Below, piece by piece: positions 39,325 through 48,830 of a DNA stretch of 64,000 bases. How positions within the stretch are numbered: the stretch's first letter is position 1; each line of letters starts with the position of its first letter. Origin of the DNA: Paraburkholderia tuberum STM678 (GTDB lineage Bacteria; Pseudomonadota; Gammaproteobacteria; Burkholderiales; Burkholderiaceae). The stretch covers positions 1-64,000 of the forward strand of contig NZ_CADFGP010000044.1 of NCBI RefSeq assembly GCF_902833905.1, in the 5' to 3' direction. The notes below the pieces were generated by a model that saw only the letters and a list, made by a program, of their open reading frames with translations, was not told the DNA's origin and made no database searches. The position numbers and the translations under genes are program-made.

Positions 39325-40728
39325 TCACACCTTCTGTTCCTGAGCGAGTCGAACCGGCACACCGCCGATCGAACCCGCGCCCATCGTAATCAACACATCG
39401 CCGTCGCGCACCACCGCGGACAGCGCGTCCGGCACTTCATCCACCGTATCGACAAACACCGGCTCGACCTTGCCCGCGACGCGCAGCGCGCGCGCCAATG
39501 CGCGGCCGTCGGCGGCGACGATCGGCGCTTCGCCGGCCGCATAGACTTCGGTCAACACGAGCGCGTCGACGGTCGACAGCACTTTCACGAAATCCTCGAA
39601 GCAATCACGCGTGCGCGTGAAGCGGTGCGGCTGGAACGCCAGCACCAGACGCCGGCCCGGAAATGCGCCGCGCGCCGCCGCCAACGTGGCGGCCATTTCG
39701 ACCGGGTGGTGACCGTAGTCGTCCACCAGCGTGTAGGAGCCCGCGGCCTGGCCGTCGCTGAGAACCGGCACTTCGCCATAGCGTTGGAAGCGTCGGCCGA
39801 CGCCGTTGAAATCCGCGAGCGCTCGCTGGATATCGGCATCTTTCACTTCGAGTTCAGTCGCAATTGCAATTGCGGCCAACGCGTTCTGCACGTTGTGCTC
39901 GCCCGGCAGGTTCAACGTGACGTCGAGCGGCGCCGCGTCTTCGCGCATCACGGTGAAATGCATGCGGCCTTCGCGAGCTTCGACGTTGACCGCGCGCACC
40001 TGCGCATCGGCCGCGAAACCGTAGCGGATGATCGGCTTCGACACGAACGGCAGGATCTCCTTCACGTTCGGATCGTCGACGCACAGCACCGCGATGCCGT
40101 AGAACGGCAAACGGTGCGTGAATTCGATGAAGGCCTGCTTCAGACGCGCGAAGTCGTGACCATAGGTGTCCATATGATCGGCGTCGATGTTCGTGATGAC
40201 CTCGATCACCGGGAACAGGTTCAGGAACGACGCGTCCGATTCGTCCGCCTCGGCGACGATGAAGTCGCCCGTGCCGAGGCGCGCATTCGCGCCCGCGCTG
40301 ATCAGCCGGCCGCCGATCACGAAGGTCGGATCGAGCCCGCCCGCGGCGAGCACGCTCGCGACCAGCGACGTGGTCGTGGTCTTGCCGTGCGTGCCGGCAA
40401 TCGCGATGCCCTGCTTCAGACGCATCAACTCCGCGAGCATCACCGCGCGCGGCACGATCGGAATGCGGCGATGACGCGCGGCCAGCACTTCCGGGTTGTC
40501 GCTGCGCACCGCGGTCGACACCACCACCGCGTTCGCGCCTTCGATGTTCTCCGCCGCGTGCCCGATCGAAATGCGCGCGCCGAGCCCGGCGAGGCGCTCG
40601 GTGACCGCGTTGCCCGACAGGTCCGAGCCGCTCACCTGATAGCCGAGATTGACGAGCACTTCGGCGATGCCGCTCATGCCCACGCCGCCGATGCCGACGA
40701 AATGAATGTGTTTGACGATGTGTTTCAT
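39325..40728 (-). CDS. murC: UDP-N-acetylmuramate--L-alanine ligase
   Basis: First Mur ligase, adding L-alanine to UDP-MurNAc. The 467-residue protein has the N-terminal HFVGIGGVGMSGIAEVL nucleotide-sugar motif, the P-loop GTHGKTT (112-118) and the conserved HHP segment (VDDYGHHPVEMAATL). Its start overlaps the murG stop by four bases. Confidence 0.97.
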   Translation of the reverse strand: MKHIVKHIHFVGIGGVGMSGIAEVLVNLGYQVSGSDLSGNAVTERLAGLGARISIGHAAENIEGANAVVVSTAVRSDNPEVLAARHRRIPIVPRAVMLAELMRLKQGIAIAGTHGKTTTTSLVASVLAAGGLDPTFVIGGRLISAGANARLGTGDFIVAEADESDASFLNLFPVIEVITNIDADHMDTYGHDFARLKQAFIEFTHRLPFYGIAVLCVDDPNVKEILPFVSKPIIRYGFAADAQVRAVNVEAREGRMHFTVMREDAAPLDVTLNLPGEHNVQNALAAIAIATELEVKDADIQRALADFNGVGRRFQRYGEVPVLSDGQAAGSYTLVDDYGHHPVEMAATLAAARGAFPGRRLVLAFQPHRFTRTRDCFEDFVKVLSTVDALVLTEVYAAGEAPIVAADGRALARALRVAGKVEPVFVDTVDEVPDALSAVVRDGDVLITMGAGSIGGVPVRLAQEQKV

Positions 40729-41849
40729 TGCTTTCCTTCTGGGCTCACGCCCGCCATCGAACCCGCAGCCGCCACCGTCGCGCAGATCTGCGCGACCTGT
40801 TCGGTGGCATCCGGTTTCGCGAGCGAGCGCGAACGCTCCGCCATTTCCGCGAGACTTTCCCGCGTCTGGCTGCGCAACCAGTCGGCGAGCTTTTCCGCCG
40901 ACAGATCGCGTTGTTGCACGACCAGCGCCGCGCCGTTGTCGGCGAGGAACGCTGCATTAGTGGTCTGGTGATCGTCGACCGCGTACGGGAACGGCACGAA
41001 CAGCGCCGCGACGCCGACCGCCGAGATCTCCGACACGGTCATCGCGCCCGAGCGGCAGATCACCAGATCGGCTGCTTGGTAAGCGCTCGTCATGTCGTCG
41101 ATGAACGGCACGAGCGAGACGTCCGCACCAGCCTGCAAACCAGCCGCCGCGTAGTTCTCGCGCAGAGCGTCGATATGCTTCGCGCCCGCCTGATGCACGA
41201 TGCGCGGTCTCTCGTTGGAGCCAAGCAGCGCGAGCGCGCGCGGCACGACTTCGTTCAACGCCGCGGCGCCGAGACTGCCGCCCACGACGAGCATGTTCAG
41301 CGGACCATTACGCTGCGCGTAGCGTGCTTTGGGTGGATTCGCCCGCGCAAGTTCCTCGCGAATCGGATTACCGGTCCATTCGCCGTGGGGCAGTGCATCT
41401 GGAAACGCGACCAGCACGCGCTTCGCGAGTTTTGCAAGCACCTTGTTCGCGAGACCGGCGATCGAATTCTGTTCGTGCAGCACGAGCGGCCGGCCGCTCA
41501 GCGCGGTCATCAGACCGGCCGGGAACGTGATGTAGCCGCCCATGCCGAGCACGACGTCGGGCTTCACGCGACGCAGCACGCTCAAACTCTGCGTGCACGC
41601 GCGCAGCAGATTCACCGGCAGCATCAGCTTGGTCTTCAGGCCTTTGCCGCGCACGCCGCCGAAGCGCAGGTACTCCATTGGAATGCCGTGCTTCGGTACC
41701 AGCGTCGCTTCCATGCCCGCGGGGTTGCCGAGCCACACGACTTTCCAGCCCCACGCCTGCATCAGATGGGCGACCGCGAGCCCCGGGAACACGTGTCCCC
41801 CGGTGCCGCCGGCCATCACCATCAGCGTGCGTTGTGGCAGAGCCGTCAT
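40725..41849 (-). CDS. murG: UDP-N-acetylglucosamine--N-acetylmuramyl-(pentapeptide) pyrophosphoryl-undecaprenol GlcNAc transferase
   Basis: Peripheral membrane glycosyltransferase that converts lipid I to lipid II. The 374-residue GT28 protein has the MVMAGGTGGHVFPGLAVA donor loop near the N terminus, the LHEQNSIAGLANK motif, and the ICRSGAMTVSEISA motif in the C-terminal UDP-GlcNAc domain. Four-base overlaps exist with both ftsW and murC. Confidence 0.97.
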   Translation of the reverse strand: MTALPQRTLMVMAGGTGGHVFPGLAVAHLMQAWGWKVVWLGNPAGMEATLVPKHGIPMEYLRFGGVRGKGLKTKLMLPVNLLRACTQSLSVLRRVKPDVVLGMGGYITFPAGLMTALSGRPLVLHEQNSIAGLANKVLAKLAKRVLVAFPDALPHGEWTGNPIREELARANPPKARYAQRNGPLNMLVVGGSLGAAALNEVVPRALALLGSNERPRIVHQAGAKHIDALRENYAAAGLQAGADVSLVPFIDDMTSAYQAADLVICRSGAMTVSEISAVGVAALFVPFPYAVDDHQTTNAAFLADNGAALVVQQRDLSAEKLADWLRSQTRESLAEMAERSRSLAKPDATEQVAQICATVAAAGSMAGVSPEGKQ

Positions 41850-43111
41850 ACCTTGCCCCCGCGCATCAACACACGATTTTCATAGTCGACCCGCATCAGC
41901 ACCGCGATCGCCACGCAGTTCAACAAAATGCCCGAGCCGCCGTAACTGACGAGCGGCAACGTCAGGCCCTTGGTCGGCAGTAGGCCGAGGTTCACGCCCA
42001 TGTTGATGAAGGTCTGCGCGCCGAACCATATGCCGACGCCCTTCGCGACCAGACCCGCGAACGTGCGATCGAGCGCGAGCGCCTGGCGGCCGATCTCGAA
42101 CGAACGGCGCACGATCCAGTAGAACATCAGGATCACGACGAGCACACCGACGAAACCGAGCTCCTCGCCGATCACCGCGAGAATGAAGTCGGTATGCGCT
42201 TCCGGCAGATAGTTGAGCTTCTCGACGCTGCCGCCGAGACCGACGCCGAACCACTCGCCGCGCCCGAACGCGATCAGCGAGTGCGTCAGCTGATACGCCT
42301 TGCCCTGCGCGTAGCGATCGTCCCACGGATCGAGGTAGGCGAAGATCCGCTCACGACGCCACGGCGACGCCCACACCAGCAACGTGAACGTGCCCACCGC
42401 GGTCGCGACGAGGCCGCCAAACAGCTTGCCGTTCACACCGCCGAGGAACAGCACGCCCATCGCGATCGCCGCGATCACCATGAACGCGCCCATGTCCGGC
42501 TCGAGCAGCAGCAGCATGCCGACGAGACCGACCGCGACGGCCATCGGCAGAAAGCCCTTGGCGAAGCTGTGCATGTATTCCTGCTTGCGCACCGTGTAGT
42601 TCGCCGCGTAGATCGTCACCGCGAGCTTCATGATTTCCGACGGCTGCATGTTCGTGATGCCGAGCGGAATCCAGCGGCGCGCGCCGTTCACGCCCTTGCC
42701 GATGTGCGGGATCAGCACGATCACGAGCGCGACGAGCGAGATCAGGAAGAGCTTCGGTGCGTACTTGTCCCACGTCGAAATCGGAATGCGGAACGACGCG
42801 ACGCCGACCGCCGCGCCCATCAGCACGAAGATGAGCTGGCGCACGAGGAACGCCCAATCGCGATACGACGCGTACTTCGGCGAATCGGGCATCGCGATCG
42901 ACGCCGAGTACACCATCACGACGCCGAGCCCGAGCAGCGCGACGACGACCCACAGCAGCGAGTGGTCGTAGTCGAGCATGCGCGAGCGCAGCGGCCGCAC
43001 GCCGTTGACCGCGCTCGCGAGACCGCTGCCGCCCGTGCGGGTGGACGTGCGCGCCGCGGCGCCGTTGCCGCCGGAGGGTTCGCGCGAGCCGAAACGTTCC
43101 GACCAGCTCAT
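41846..43111 (-). CDS. ftsW: Peptidoglycan polymerase FtsW (SEDS family)
   Basis: Septal glycan polymerase working with FtsI. The 421-residue protein has a hydrophilic N-terminal tail of about 50 residues and about ten membrane helices, with the SEDS signatures ARRWIPLG (after GKGVNG) and AVIGEELGFVG (catalytic-region loop). ATG 43111 overlaps the murD stop by four bases (ATGA) and gives the expected length; the frame is open to 43207 inside murD. Confidence 0.95.
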   Translation of the reverse strand: MSWSERFGSREPSGGNGAAARTSTRTGGSGLASAVNGVRPLRSRMLDYDHSLLWVVVALLGLGVVMVYSASIAMPDSPKYASYRDWAFLVRQLIFVLMGAAVGVASFRIPISTWDKYAPKLFLISLVALVIVLIPHIGKGVNGARRWIPLGITNMQPSEIMKLAVTIYAANYTVRKQEYMHSFAKGFLPMAVAVGLVGMLLLLEPDMGAFMVIAAIAMGVLFLGGVNGKLFGGLVATAVGTFTLLVWASPWRRERIFAYLDPWDDRYAQGKAYQLTHSLIAFGRGEWFGVGLGGSVEKLNYLPEAHTDFILAVIGEELGFVGVLVVILMFYWIVRRSFEIGRQALALDRTFAGLVAKGVGIWFGAQTFINMGVNLGLLPTKGLTLPLVSYGGSGILLNCVAIAVLMRVDYENRVLMRGGKV

Positions 43112-44646
43112 ATCATCGTCCCCCGTTCGGCCGCGATATCTTCGACCGTGCTGCGGAATACCGCCGCGCGGTGTGCGTAACCCTTGAACATGTCGAAGCT
43201 CGCGCACGCGGGCGACAGCAGCACCGCGTCGCCGGGCTGCGCAAGCGCGGTGGCCGCGCGCGTCGCGTCTTCAAGAGTCGCGTGATCGGTCATCGCGACG
43301 CCGCAATGTTCGAGCGCCGCGCGAATCTGTGGCGCGTCGCGGCCGATCAGCATCACCGCGCGGCACCAGCGCATCACCGGTGCGGCGAGCGGCTCGAACT
43401 CCTGACCCTTGCCGTCGCCGCCGGCGATCAGCACGACGCGCTGCGCGAGACCGTCGAGCGCGGCGACCGTCGCGCCGACGTTGGTGCCCTTGCTGTCGTC
43501 CACATAGTCGATGCCGTCGATCGACGCGATCAGTTCCACGCGATGCGGCTCGCCGCGATATTCGCGCAGGCCGTGCAAAAGCGGCGCGCCGGGCAGGCCG
43601 ATCGCGCGTGCGAGCGCGTACGCGGCCAACGCGTTGGCGGCGTTGTGCAGGCCACGGATGCGCAGTGCGTCGGCGGGCATCAGACGCTTCGACGCGATGT
43701 CGGGCGTTGCGGCTGCTTCGTTCTTGCGACGGCGCTTCGGCGTCGGCGCCCCGAAGGAAGTCCCCTTGGGGGACTCGTCGCTCGCGTCGCGATCTTGCGC
43801 TTCGACGAGCCACACCATGCCGCTGTCGCGCAGGAGGCCATAGTCACCGTCGTTCTTCGGCTCGGTCACGCCGAACGTGACGACCTCCGCGTCGCCGCTG
43901 GCGGGCGCGAGCGCCATCACGCGTGCGTCGTCGCGGTTCAGCACGCGCACCGTCCGTGTACCGAAGATGCGGCCCTTCGCGGCTGCGTACGCATCGAGTC
44001 CGCCGTGCCAGTCCAGATGATCCTGCGTGATGTTGAGCACGGCGGCCGCGTCCGGCGTAAACGTATTCGAAGTCTCTAGCTGAAAGCTCGACAGTTCGAG
44101 CACCCACACGTCGGGCAGCGCGGTCTGGTCGATCGCTTCGGAGAGCTTGTCGAGCAGCGACGGGCTGATGTTGCCCGCCACCGCGACCTTCTTGCCCGCG
44201 CGTTCGCACAGCAAGCCGGCGAGACTCGTCGTCGTGGTCTTGCCGTTCGTGCCGGTGATCGCGATCACCTTCGGCGCGTAGCCGGACTCGCCGAGCGTGC
44301 GCAGCGCCTGCGAGAACAGTTCGAGTTCGCCCCACACCGGGATGCCCTGCTCGCGCGCCGCCGTGACCAGCGGCAGCAGATCGGCGGCCAGCGGCGACAG
44401 TCCCGGGCTGATCGCGACCAGCTCGACGCCTTCGAGCAGCACCGGCGAAAACGGACCGCCGACGAAATCGGCATCGACGCCATGCGCTTCGAGCGCGGAC
44501 AGATTCGGCGGCACTTCGCGCGTATCGGCCACGCGCAGCCGACAGCCGTGCCTGGCGCACCAGCGCGCCATCGCGAGACCGGATTCACCCAGTCCCAGCA
44601 CGAGCACCATCGGCTTTTGCCGATCCCGAAACTTCTCGCCGAACAT
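43108..44646 (-). CDS. murD: UDP-N-acetylmuramoyl-L-alanine--D-glutamate ligase
   Basis: Second Mur ligase, adding D-glutamate. The 512-residue protein has the P-loop GTNGKTT (132-138) and the conserved HNAANALAAYALA motif (about 334-346). It is about 70 residues longer than E. coli MurD (438). A charged, low-complexity insert at about residues 284-320 (including SPKGTSFGAPTPKRRRK) lies between strands of the central domain and is partly encoded by a palindromic repeat. I recall that Burkholderia MurD carries a related basic insert. Confidence 0.96.
   Translation of the reverse strand: MFGEKFRDRQKPMVLVLGLGESGLAMARWCARHGCRLRVADTREVPPNLSALEAHGVDADFVGGPFSPVLLEGVELVAISPGLSPLAADLLPLVTAAREQGIPVWGELELFSQALRTLGESGYAPKVIAITGTNGKTTTTSLAGLLCERAGKKVAVAGNISPSLLDKLSEAIDQTALPDVWVLELSSFQLETSNTFTPDAAAVLNITQDHLDWHGGLDAYAAAKGRIFGTRTVRVLNRDDARVMALAPASGDAEVVTFGVTEPKNDGDYGLLRDSGMVWLVEAQDRDASDESPKGTSFGAPTPKRRRKNEAAATPDIASKRLMPADALRIRGLHNAANALAAYALARAIGLPGAPLLHGLREYRGEPHRVELIASIDGIDYVDDSKGTNVGATVAALDGLAQRVVLIAGGDGKGQEFEPLAAPVMRWCRAVMLIGRDAPQIRAALEHCGVAMTDHATLEDATRAATALAQPGDAVLLSPACASFDMFKGYAHRAAVFRSTVEDIAAERGTMI
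43754..43780 (-). repeat. Palindromic repeat inside murD
   Basis: AGTCCCC, a three-base loop TTG, then GGGGACT (about 43759-43775) with neighbouring GGGGC/GCCCC-type arms; encodes ESPKGTSFGA in MurD. It resembles a short palindromic element that I recall as dispersed in Burkholderia and Paraburkholderia genomes. Confidence 0.55.
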
Positions 44647-44671
44647 CGCCTGCTTCCTTAAATACTGCTGC

Positions 44672-45841
44672 TTAACGCAATTTGAGCGTGGACAAACCGA
44701 ACAGGCACAACATCAACGTGATGATCCAGAAACGCACGACCACCTGCGTTTCCTTCCAGCCCGACAATTCGAAATGGTGATGCAGCGGTGCCATCTTGAA
44801 GAGCCGCCGCCCTTCGCCGTAACGGCGCTTCGTGTATTTGAACCACGTGACCTGCAGCATCACCGACAGCGTTTCCGCGACGAAAATGCCGCCCATGATG
44901 AACAGCACGATTTCCTGACGCACGATCACCGCGACCGTGCCGAGCGCGCCGCCGAGCGCGAGCGCGCCGACGTCGCCCATGAACATCTGCGCCGGGTGCG
45001 TGTTGAACCAAAGAAACGCAAGACCCGCGCCGCCCATCGCCGAACAGAAGATCAGCAATTCGCCTGCGCCGGGGATGTGCGGGAACAGCAGGTATTTCGA
45101 GTAGACCGAGCTGCCCATCACGTACGCGAACACGCCGAGCGACGCGCCGACCAGCACGACCGGCATGATCACGAGGCCGTCGAGGCCGTCGGTCAGATTC
45201 ACCGCATTGCTCGCGCCGACGATCACCAGGTACGTCAACACGATGAAGCCCCACACGCCGAGCGGATAGGTCATCGACTTGAAGAACGGCAGCAGCAGGT
45301 CGGCGCGCGCGGGCAGGCCCATCGACAGACCGCTGCGCACCCACGCCATGAACAGGTCGAACACGCGCACGTTGCTCGCCTCGGACACGCTGAACGCGAG
45401 ATAAACCGCCGCGAACAAGCCGATCACCGATTGCCAGAAATACTTCTCGCGCGACGACATGCCGCGCGGGTCCTTGTGGACGACCTTGCGGTAATCGTCG
45501 ACCCAGCCGATCACGCCGAAGCCGAACGTGACGAGCATCACGATCCAGATGAAGCGGTTGGTCAGATCGGCCCACAGCAGCGTGGCCACGGCGATGCCGA
45601 GCAGGATCAGCACGCCGCCCATCGTCGGCGTGCCCGATTTGACGAGGTGAGTTTGGGGGCCGTCCTTGCGAACGGCCTGGCCGACCTTCATCGCAGTCAG
45701 CTTGCGAATGACCGCCGGGCCGCAGACGAGCCCGATCAACAACGCGGTGATGGTCGCCATCACCGCGCGAAACGTCAGATAACTGAACACGCGCAAGAAG
45801 CTTGCGTCATTCTGCAGCCATTGCGCCAGCGCCAGTAGCAT
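44672..45841 (-). CDS. mraY: Phospho-N-acetylmuramoyl-pentapeptide transferase
   Basis: Inner-membrane enzyme that transfers phospho-MurNAc-pentapeptide to undecaprenyl phosphate, forming lipid I. The 389-residue protein has about ten helices and the signatures PTMGG (TPTMGGVLIL), NLTDGLDGL with the catalytic aspartates, and FMGDVGALALGG. The C-terminal HHHFE motif (PLHHHFELSGW) is diagnostic. It lies 17 bp after murF and 25 bp before murD. Confidence 0.97.
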   Translation of the reverse strand: MLLALAQWLQNDASFLRVFSYLTFRAVMATITALLIGLVCGPAVIRKLTAMKVGQAVRKDGPQTHLVKSGTPTMGGVLILLGIAVATLLWADLTNRFIWIVMLVTFGFGVIGWVDDYRKVVHKDPRGMSSREKYFWQSVIGLFAAVYLAFSVSEASNVRVFDLFMAWVRSGLSMGLPARADLLLPFFKSMTYPLGVWGFIVLTYLVIVGASNAVNLTDGLDGLVIMPVVLVGASLGVFAYVMGSSVYSKYLLFPHIPGAGELLIFCSAMGGAGLAFLWFNTHPAQMFMGDVGALALGGALGTVAVIVRQEIVLFIMGGIFVAETLSVMLQVTWFKYTKRRYGEGRRLFKMAPLHHHFELSGWKETQVVVRFWIITLMLCLFGLSTLKLR

Positions 45842-45858
45842 GCCTGGATCCTTCTATT

Positions 45859-47271
45859 TCAATGTGCAGCGGGCGTCGTGCCCGCGGCGTTGGGTTGTGG
45901 ACTCGTAACGGCGTCCACCACGCGCTCCATCTGCATGAAGCGCGAGCCTTTCACGAGAAGCGTTGCGGCAGCGCCGAAGCCGGCCTGCTGCAGTTGCGCG
46001 ACCAGTGCGCCGACATCGGCGACGTGGTGCGCACCCGCGCCGTATGCGGTGCAGGCGTCGCGCGAGGCGTCGCCCATCGCATACAGCGCGTCGATACCGC
46101 GCTCTTTCGCATACGCGCCGATTTCGCGGTGAAACGCCGGGCCGTTGTCGCCGACTTCGCCCATGTCGCCCATCACGAGCACACGCGGCGATTCACGTGA
46201 CGCGAGCACGTCGATCGCGGCGCGCATCGAATCGGGATTCGCGTTGTAGGTGTCGTCGATCACGGTTGCGCCCGCGAGCGTGCCGAGCACGGCCTGCTTG
46301 ACCTGCAGACGGCCCTTCACCGCGCCGAACGATTCGAGGCCGCGCTGGATCGCGTCGAGCGACACGCCCGCTGCCAACGCCGCCGAGGCCGCCGCGAGCG
46401 CGTTGTGCGCGTTGTGATTGCCGAGCACCTGCAGCGTGACGTCGAGATGGCCTTGCGGCGTGTCGATACTCAAACGCTTGCCGTCGAACCTGCCCTTCAC
46501 CGCGGCTTCGGTCGTGCGCTCCGCGCTGTTCAACGCGAAATCGATGATGCGACTGCCGGTCGCGGCGACGCGCCAGATGCTCGCGTATGCGTCGTCGGCG
46601 GGGAATACCGCCGTGCCTTCCGGCGACAGCGCGTGAATCACGCTCGCGTGTTCGAGCGCGACCGCCTCGACGCTCGCCATGAATTCCTGGTGCTCGCGCT
46701 GCGCGTTGTTGACGACGGCAACCGTCGGCTCGGCAAGCTTCGCGAGCTGTTCAGTTTCGCCCGGATGGTTCATGCCGAGTTCGACCACCGCGAGCCGATG
46801 CGCGGCATGCAGACGGAACAGCGTGAGCGGAAGGCCGATGTCGTTGTTGAAATTGCCCGCGGTCGCGAGACGCGCATCCGCGCCGACCGCGGCCGCGAAG
46901 ATCGAGGCGATCATTTCCTTGACCGTGGTCTTGCCGTTGCTGCCCGTGACCGCGACGAGCGGCAGGTCGAACTGACGACGCCAGCCGCGCGCGAGCGCGC
47001 CGAGCGCTTCGCGCGTATCGGCGACGCGGATCGCGGGCACGCTCCAGCTATCCGGCGTGCGCGCGACGAGCACCGCCGCGACGTTGCGCTCGGCCACTTG
47101 CGGCAGGAAGTCGTGCGCGTCGAAACGGTCGCCCTTGATCGCGATGAACAGATCGCCGGGGCCAGCGCTGCGGCTGTCGGTCGACACGCGCTCGAAGCGC
47201 ACGCTGTCGTCGCCGGTGACGCTCGCGCCGGGGATCTGCGCGGCGGCTGCACGTAGCGAGAACATGTTCAT
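45859..47271 (-). CDS. murF: UDP-N-acetylmuramoyl-tripeptide--D-alanyl-D-alanine ligase
   Basis: Final cytoplasmic Mur ligase, adding D-Ala-D-Ala. The 470-residue protein has the substrate motif STDSRSAGPGDLFIA (30-44), the P-loop TGSNGKTT (109-116), HNAHNALAA and the C-terminal VLVMGDMGEVG motif. ATG 47271 overlaps the murE stop by four bases; the frame stays open upstream inside murE. Confidence 0.96.
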   Translation of the reverse strand: MNMFSLRAAAAQIPGASVTGDDSVRFERVSTDSRSAGPGDLFIAIKGDRFDAHDFLPQVAERNVAAVLVARTPDSWSVPAIRVADTREALGALARGWRRQFDLPLVAVTGSNGKTTVKEMIASIFAAAVGADARLATAGNFNNDIGLPLTLFRLHAAHRLAVVELGMNHPGETEQLAKLAEPTVAVVNNAQREHQEFMASVEAVALEHASVIHALSPEGTAVFPADDAYASIWRVAATGSRIIDFALNSAERTTEAAVKGRFDGKRLSIDTPQGHLDVTLQVLGNHNAHNALAAASAALAAGVSLDAIQRGLESFGAVKGRLQVKQAVLGTLAGATVIDDTYNANPDSMRAAIDVLASRESPRVLVMGDMGEVGDNGPAFHREIGAYAKERGIDALYAMGDASRDACTAYGAGAHHVADVGALVAQLQQAGFGAAATLLVKGSRFMQMERVVDAVTSPQPNAAGTTPAAH

Positions 47272-48830
47272 TCGCCACCTCCGCGTGTTTGTGTGGCGCG
47301 CGCGGCGAGCGCGAGGCGGGCGTGGTCCTGATCGGAGAAAGCGCGTTTCTTGCCCATGATTTCCTGTGTGGCTTCGTGCCCCTTGCCGGCCAGCACGATC
47401 ACGTCTTCGCGCGCGGCGCCGCGGATCGCCTGCAGGATCGCACTCGCGCGGTCCTCGATGCGGCGCGCCTTCGACGCATCCTGCATGCCCGCGGCAATTT
47501 GCTCGATGATCGCGAGCGGATCTTCGCTGCGCGGGTTGTCGCTCGTCACGACGACGTCGTCCGCCAGCCGCTCGGCGATCGCGCCCATCAGCGGACGCTT
47601 GGTCGCATCGCGGTCGCCGCCGCAGCCGAACATGCAGACAAGTTCGCCGCCGCGCGCGGTCGCGATCGGCCGCAGTGCTTCGAGCGTTTTTTCGAGCGCG
47701 TCGGGTGTGTGCGCGTAGTCGATCACGACGAGTGGCTCGTCGTTTAGCAGTCGCCCGCCCAGACGCTGCATGCGGCCGTTCACCGGTTCGAGCTTCGCGA
47801 GTTCGGCGAGCGCAGCGTCGAACGGCACGTCCGCGGCGAGCAGCACGCCGAGCACCGCGAGCAGATTGCCGACGTTGAAGAGGCCGAGCGTTTGCACTTC
47901 GACTTCGGCGTTGCCCCAGTCCGAGGTGCTCAGATGAAACGCGGTGCCGGTCGCGGTGGCATGCACGTTCGATGCAGTGAGCCACGCGTCGGCTTGCGGT
48001 GTGCCGTCAGCGTTGGCGTCGCCATGCTCGCCCTCGATGCCATACCCGATCGTGCGCGCGTGACTACGCGTGCTCGCGAGCAAACGCCGGCCGGCGGCAT
48101 CGTCGCGATTGATCACGGCCGCGCGCAGCTCGGGCCAGGCGAACAGACGCGCCTTGGCGGCTTCATAGGCCTCGAACGTGCCGTGATAGTCGAGATGGTC
48201 CTGCGTCAGGTTCGTGAACACCGCGATGTCGAAAGCGGTGCCGTTCACGCGCCCCTGGTGCAGCGCATGCGACGACACTTCCATCGCCACCGCCTGCGCG
48301 CCCGCGTCGCGCAATTGCGCGAGGCTGCGTTGCAATTGCGGTGCGTCGGGCGTCGTGAAGCCGGTGTGCACGAGTTGGCCGACGAGCCCAGTGCCGAGCG
48401 TGCCGACGATCGCACAGCGCGTGCCGCGCGCGGACAGCGCCGCGGCGACCCACTGGCTGCACGAGGTCTTGCCGTTCGTGCCGGTGATGCCGACCGCGAG
48501 CATCGCGTCGCTCGGATCGCGATACCACGCGCTCGCGATCGTGCCGGCGAGTTCGTTCAACGCCGGCACCGCATGTGCGGCGGCCGCGTCGAGCGTGCCG
48601 CTGAAACCTTCGGGTTGCACCAGCACGGCGGCCGCACCGCGCTCGATGGCCGCGTCGATGAATGCGCGGTTGTCCGCGCCATCGACCGCGTACGCGAAGA
48701 ACGCGTCGCCGGCCGCGAGCGAGCGCGTGTCGGCGTGCAGATGCGCGCCTGGCTGCACGTGTGCGTGCAGCCAGGCGAGGGCGTCGGCGATCTGCCGGTG
48801 CGCTGGATGTTGCTCGCGCAGCGCGCTCAT
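47268..48830 (-). CDS. murE: UDP-N-acetylmuramoyl-L-alanyl-D-glutamate--2,6-diaminopimelate ligase
   Basis: Third Mur ligase. The 520-residue protein has the P-loop GTNGKT (117-122) and the SDNPRSEDP motif (about 429-437), whose DNPR sequence selects meso-diaminopimelate, as expected for a Gram-negative wall. Four-base overlaps link it to ftsI upstream and murF downstream. Confidence 0.97.
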   Translation of the reverse strand: MSALREQHPAHRQIADALAWLHAHVQPGAHLHADTRSLAAGDAFFAYAVDGADNRAFIDAAIERGAAAVLVQPEGFSGTLDAAAAHAVPALNELAGTIASAWYRDPSDAMLAVGITGTNGKTSCSQWVAAALSARGTRCAIVGTLGTGLVGQLVHTGFTTPDAPQLQRSLAQLRDAGAQAVAMEVSSHALHQGRVNGTAFDIAVFTNLTQDHLDYHGTFEAYEAAKARLFAWPELRAAVINRDDAAGRRLLASTRSHARTIGYGIEGEHGDANADGTPQADAWLTASNVHATATGTAFHLSTSDWGNAEVEVQTLGLFNVGNLLAVLGVLLAADVPFDAALAELAKLEPVNGRMQRLGGRLLNDEPLVVIDYAHTPDALEKTLEALRPIATARGGELVCMFGCGGDRDATKRPLMGAIAERLADDVVVTSDNPRSEDPLAIIEQIAAGMQDASKARRIEDRASAILQAIRGAAREDVIVLAGKGHEATQEIMGKKRAFSDQDHARLALAARATQTRGGGE

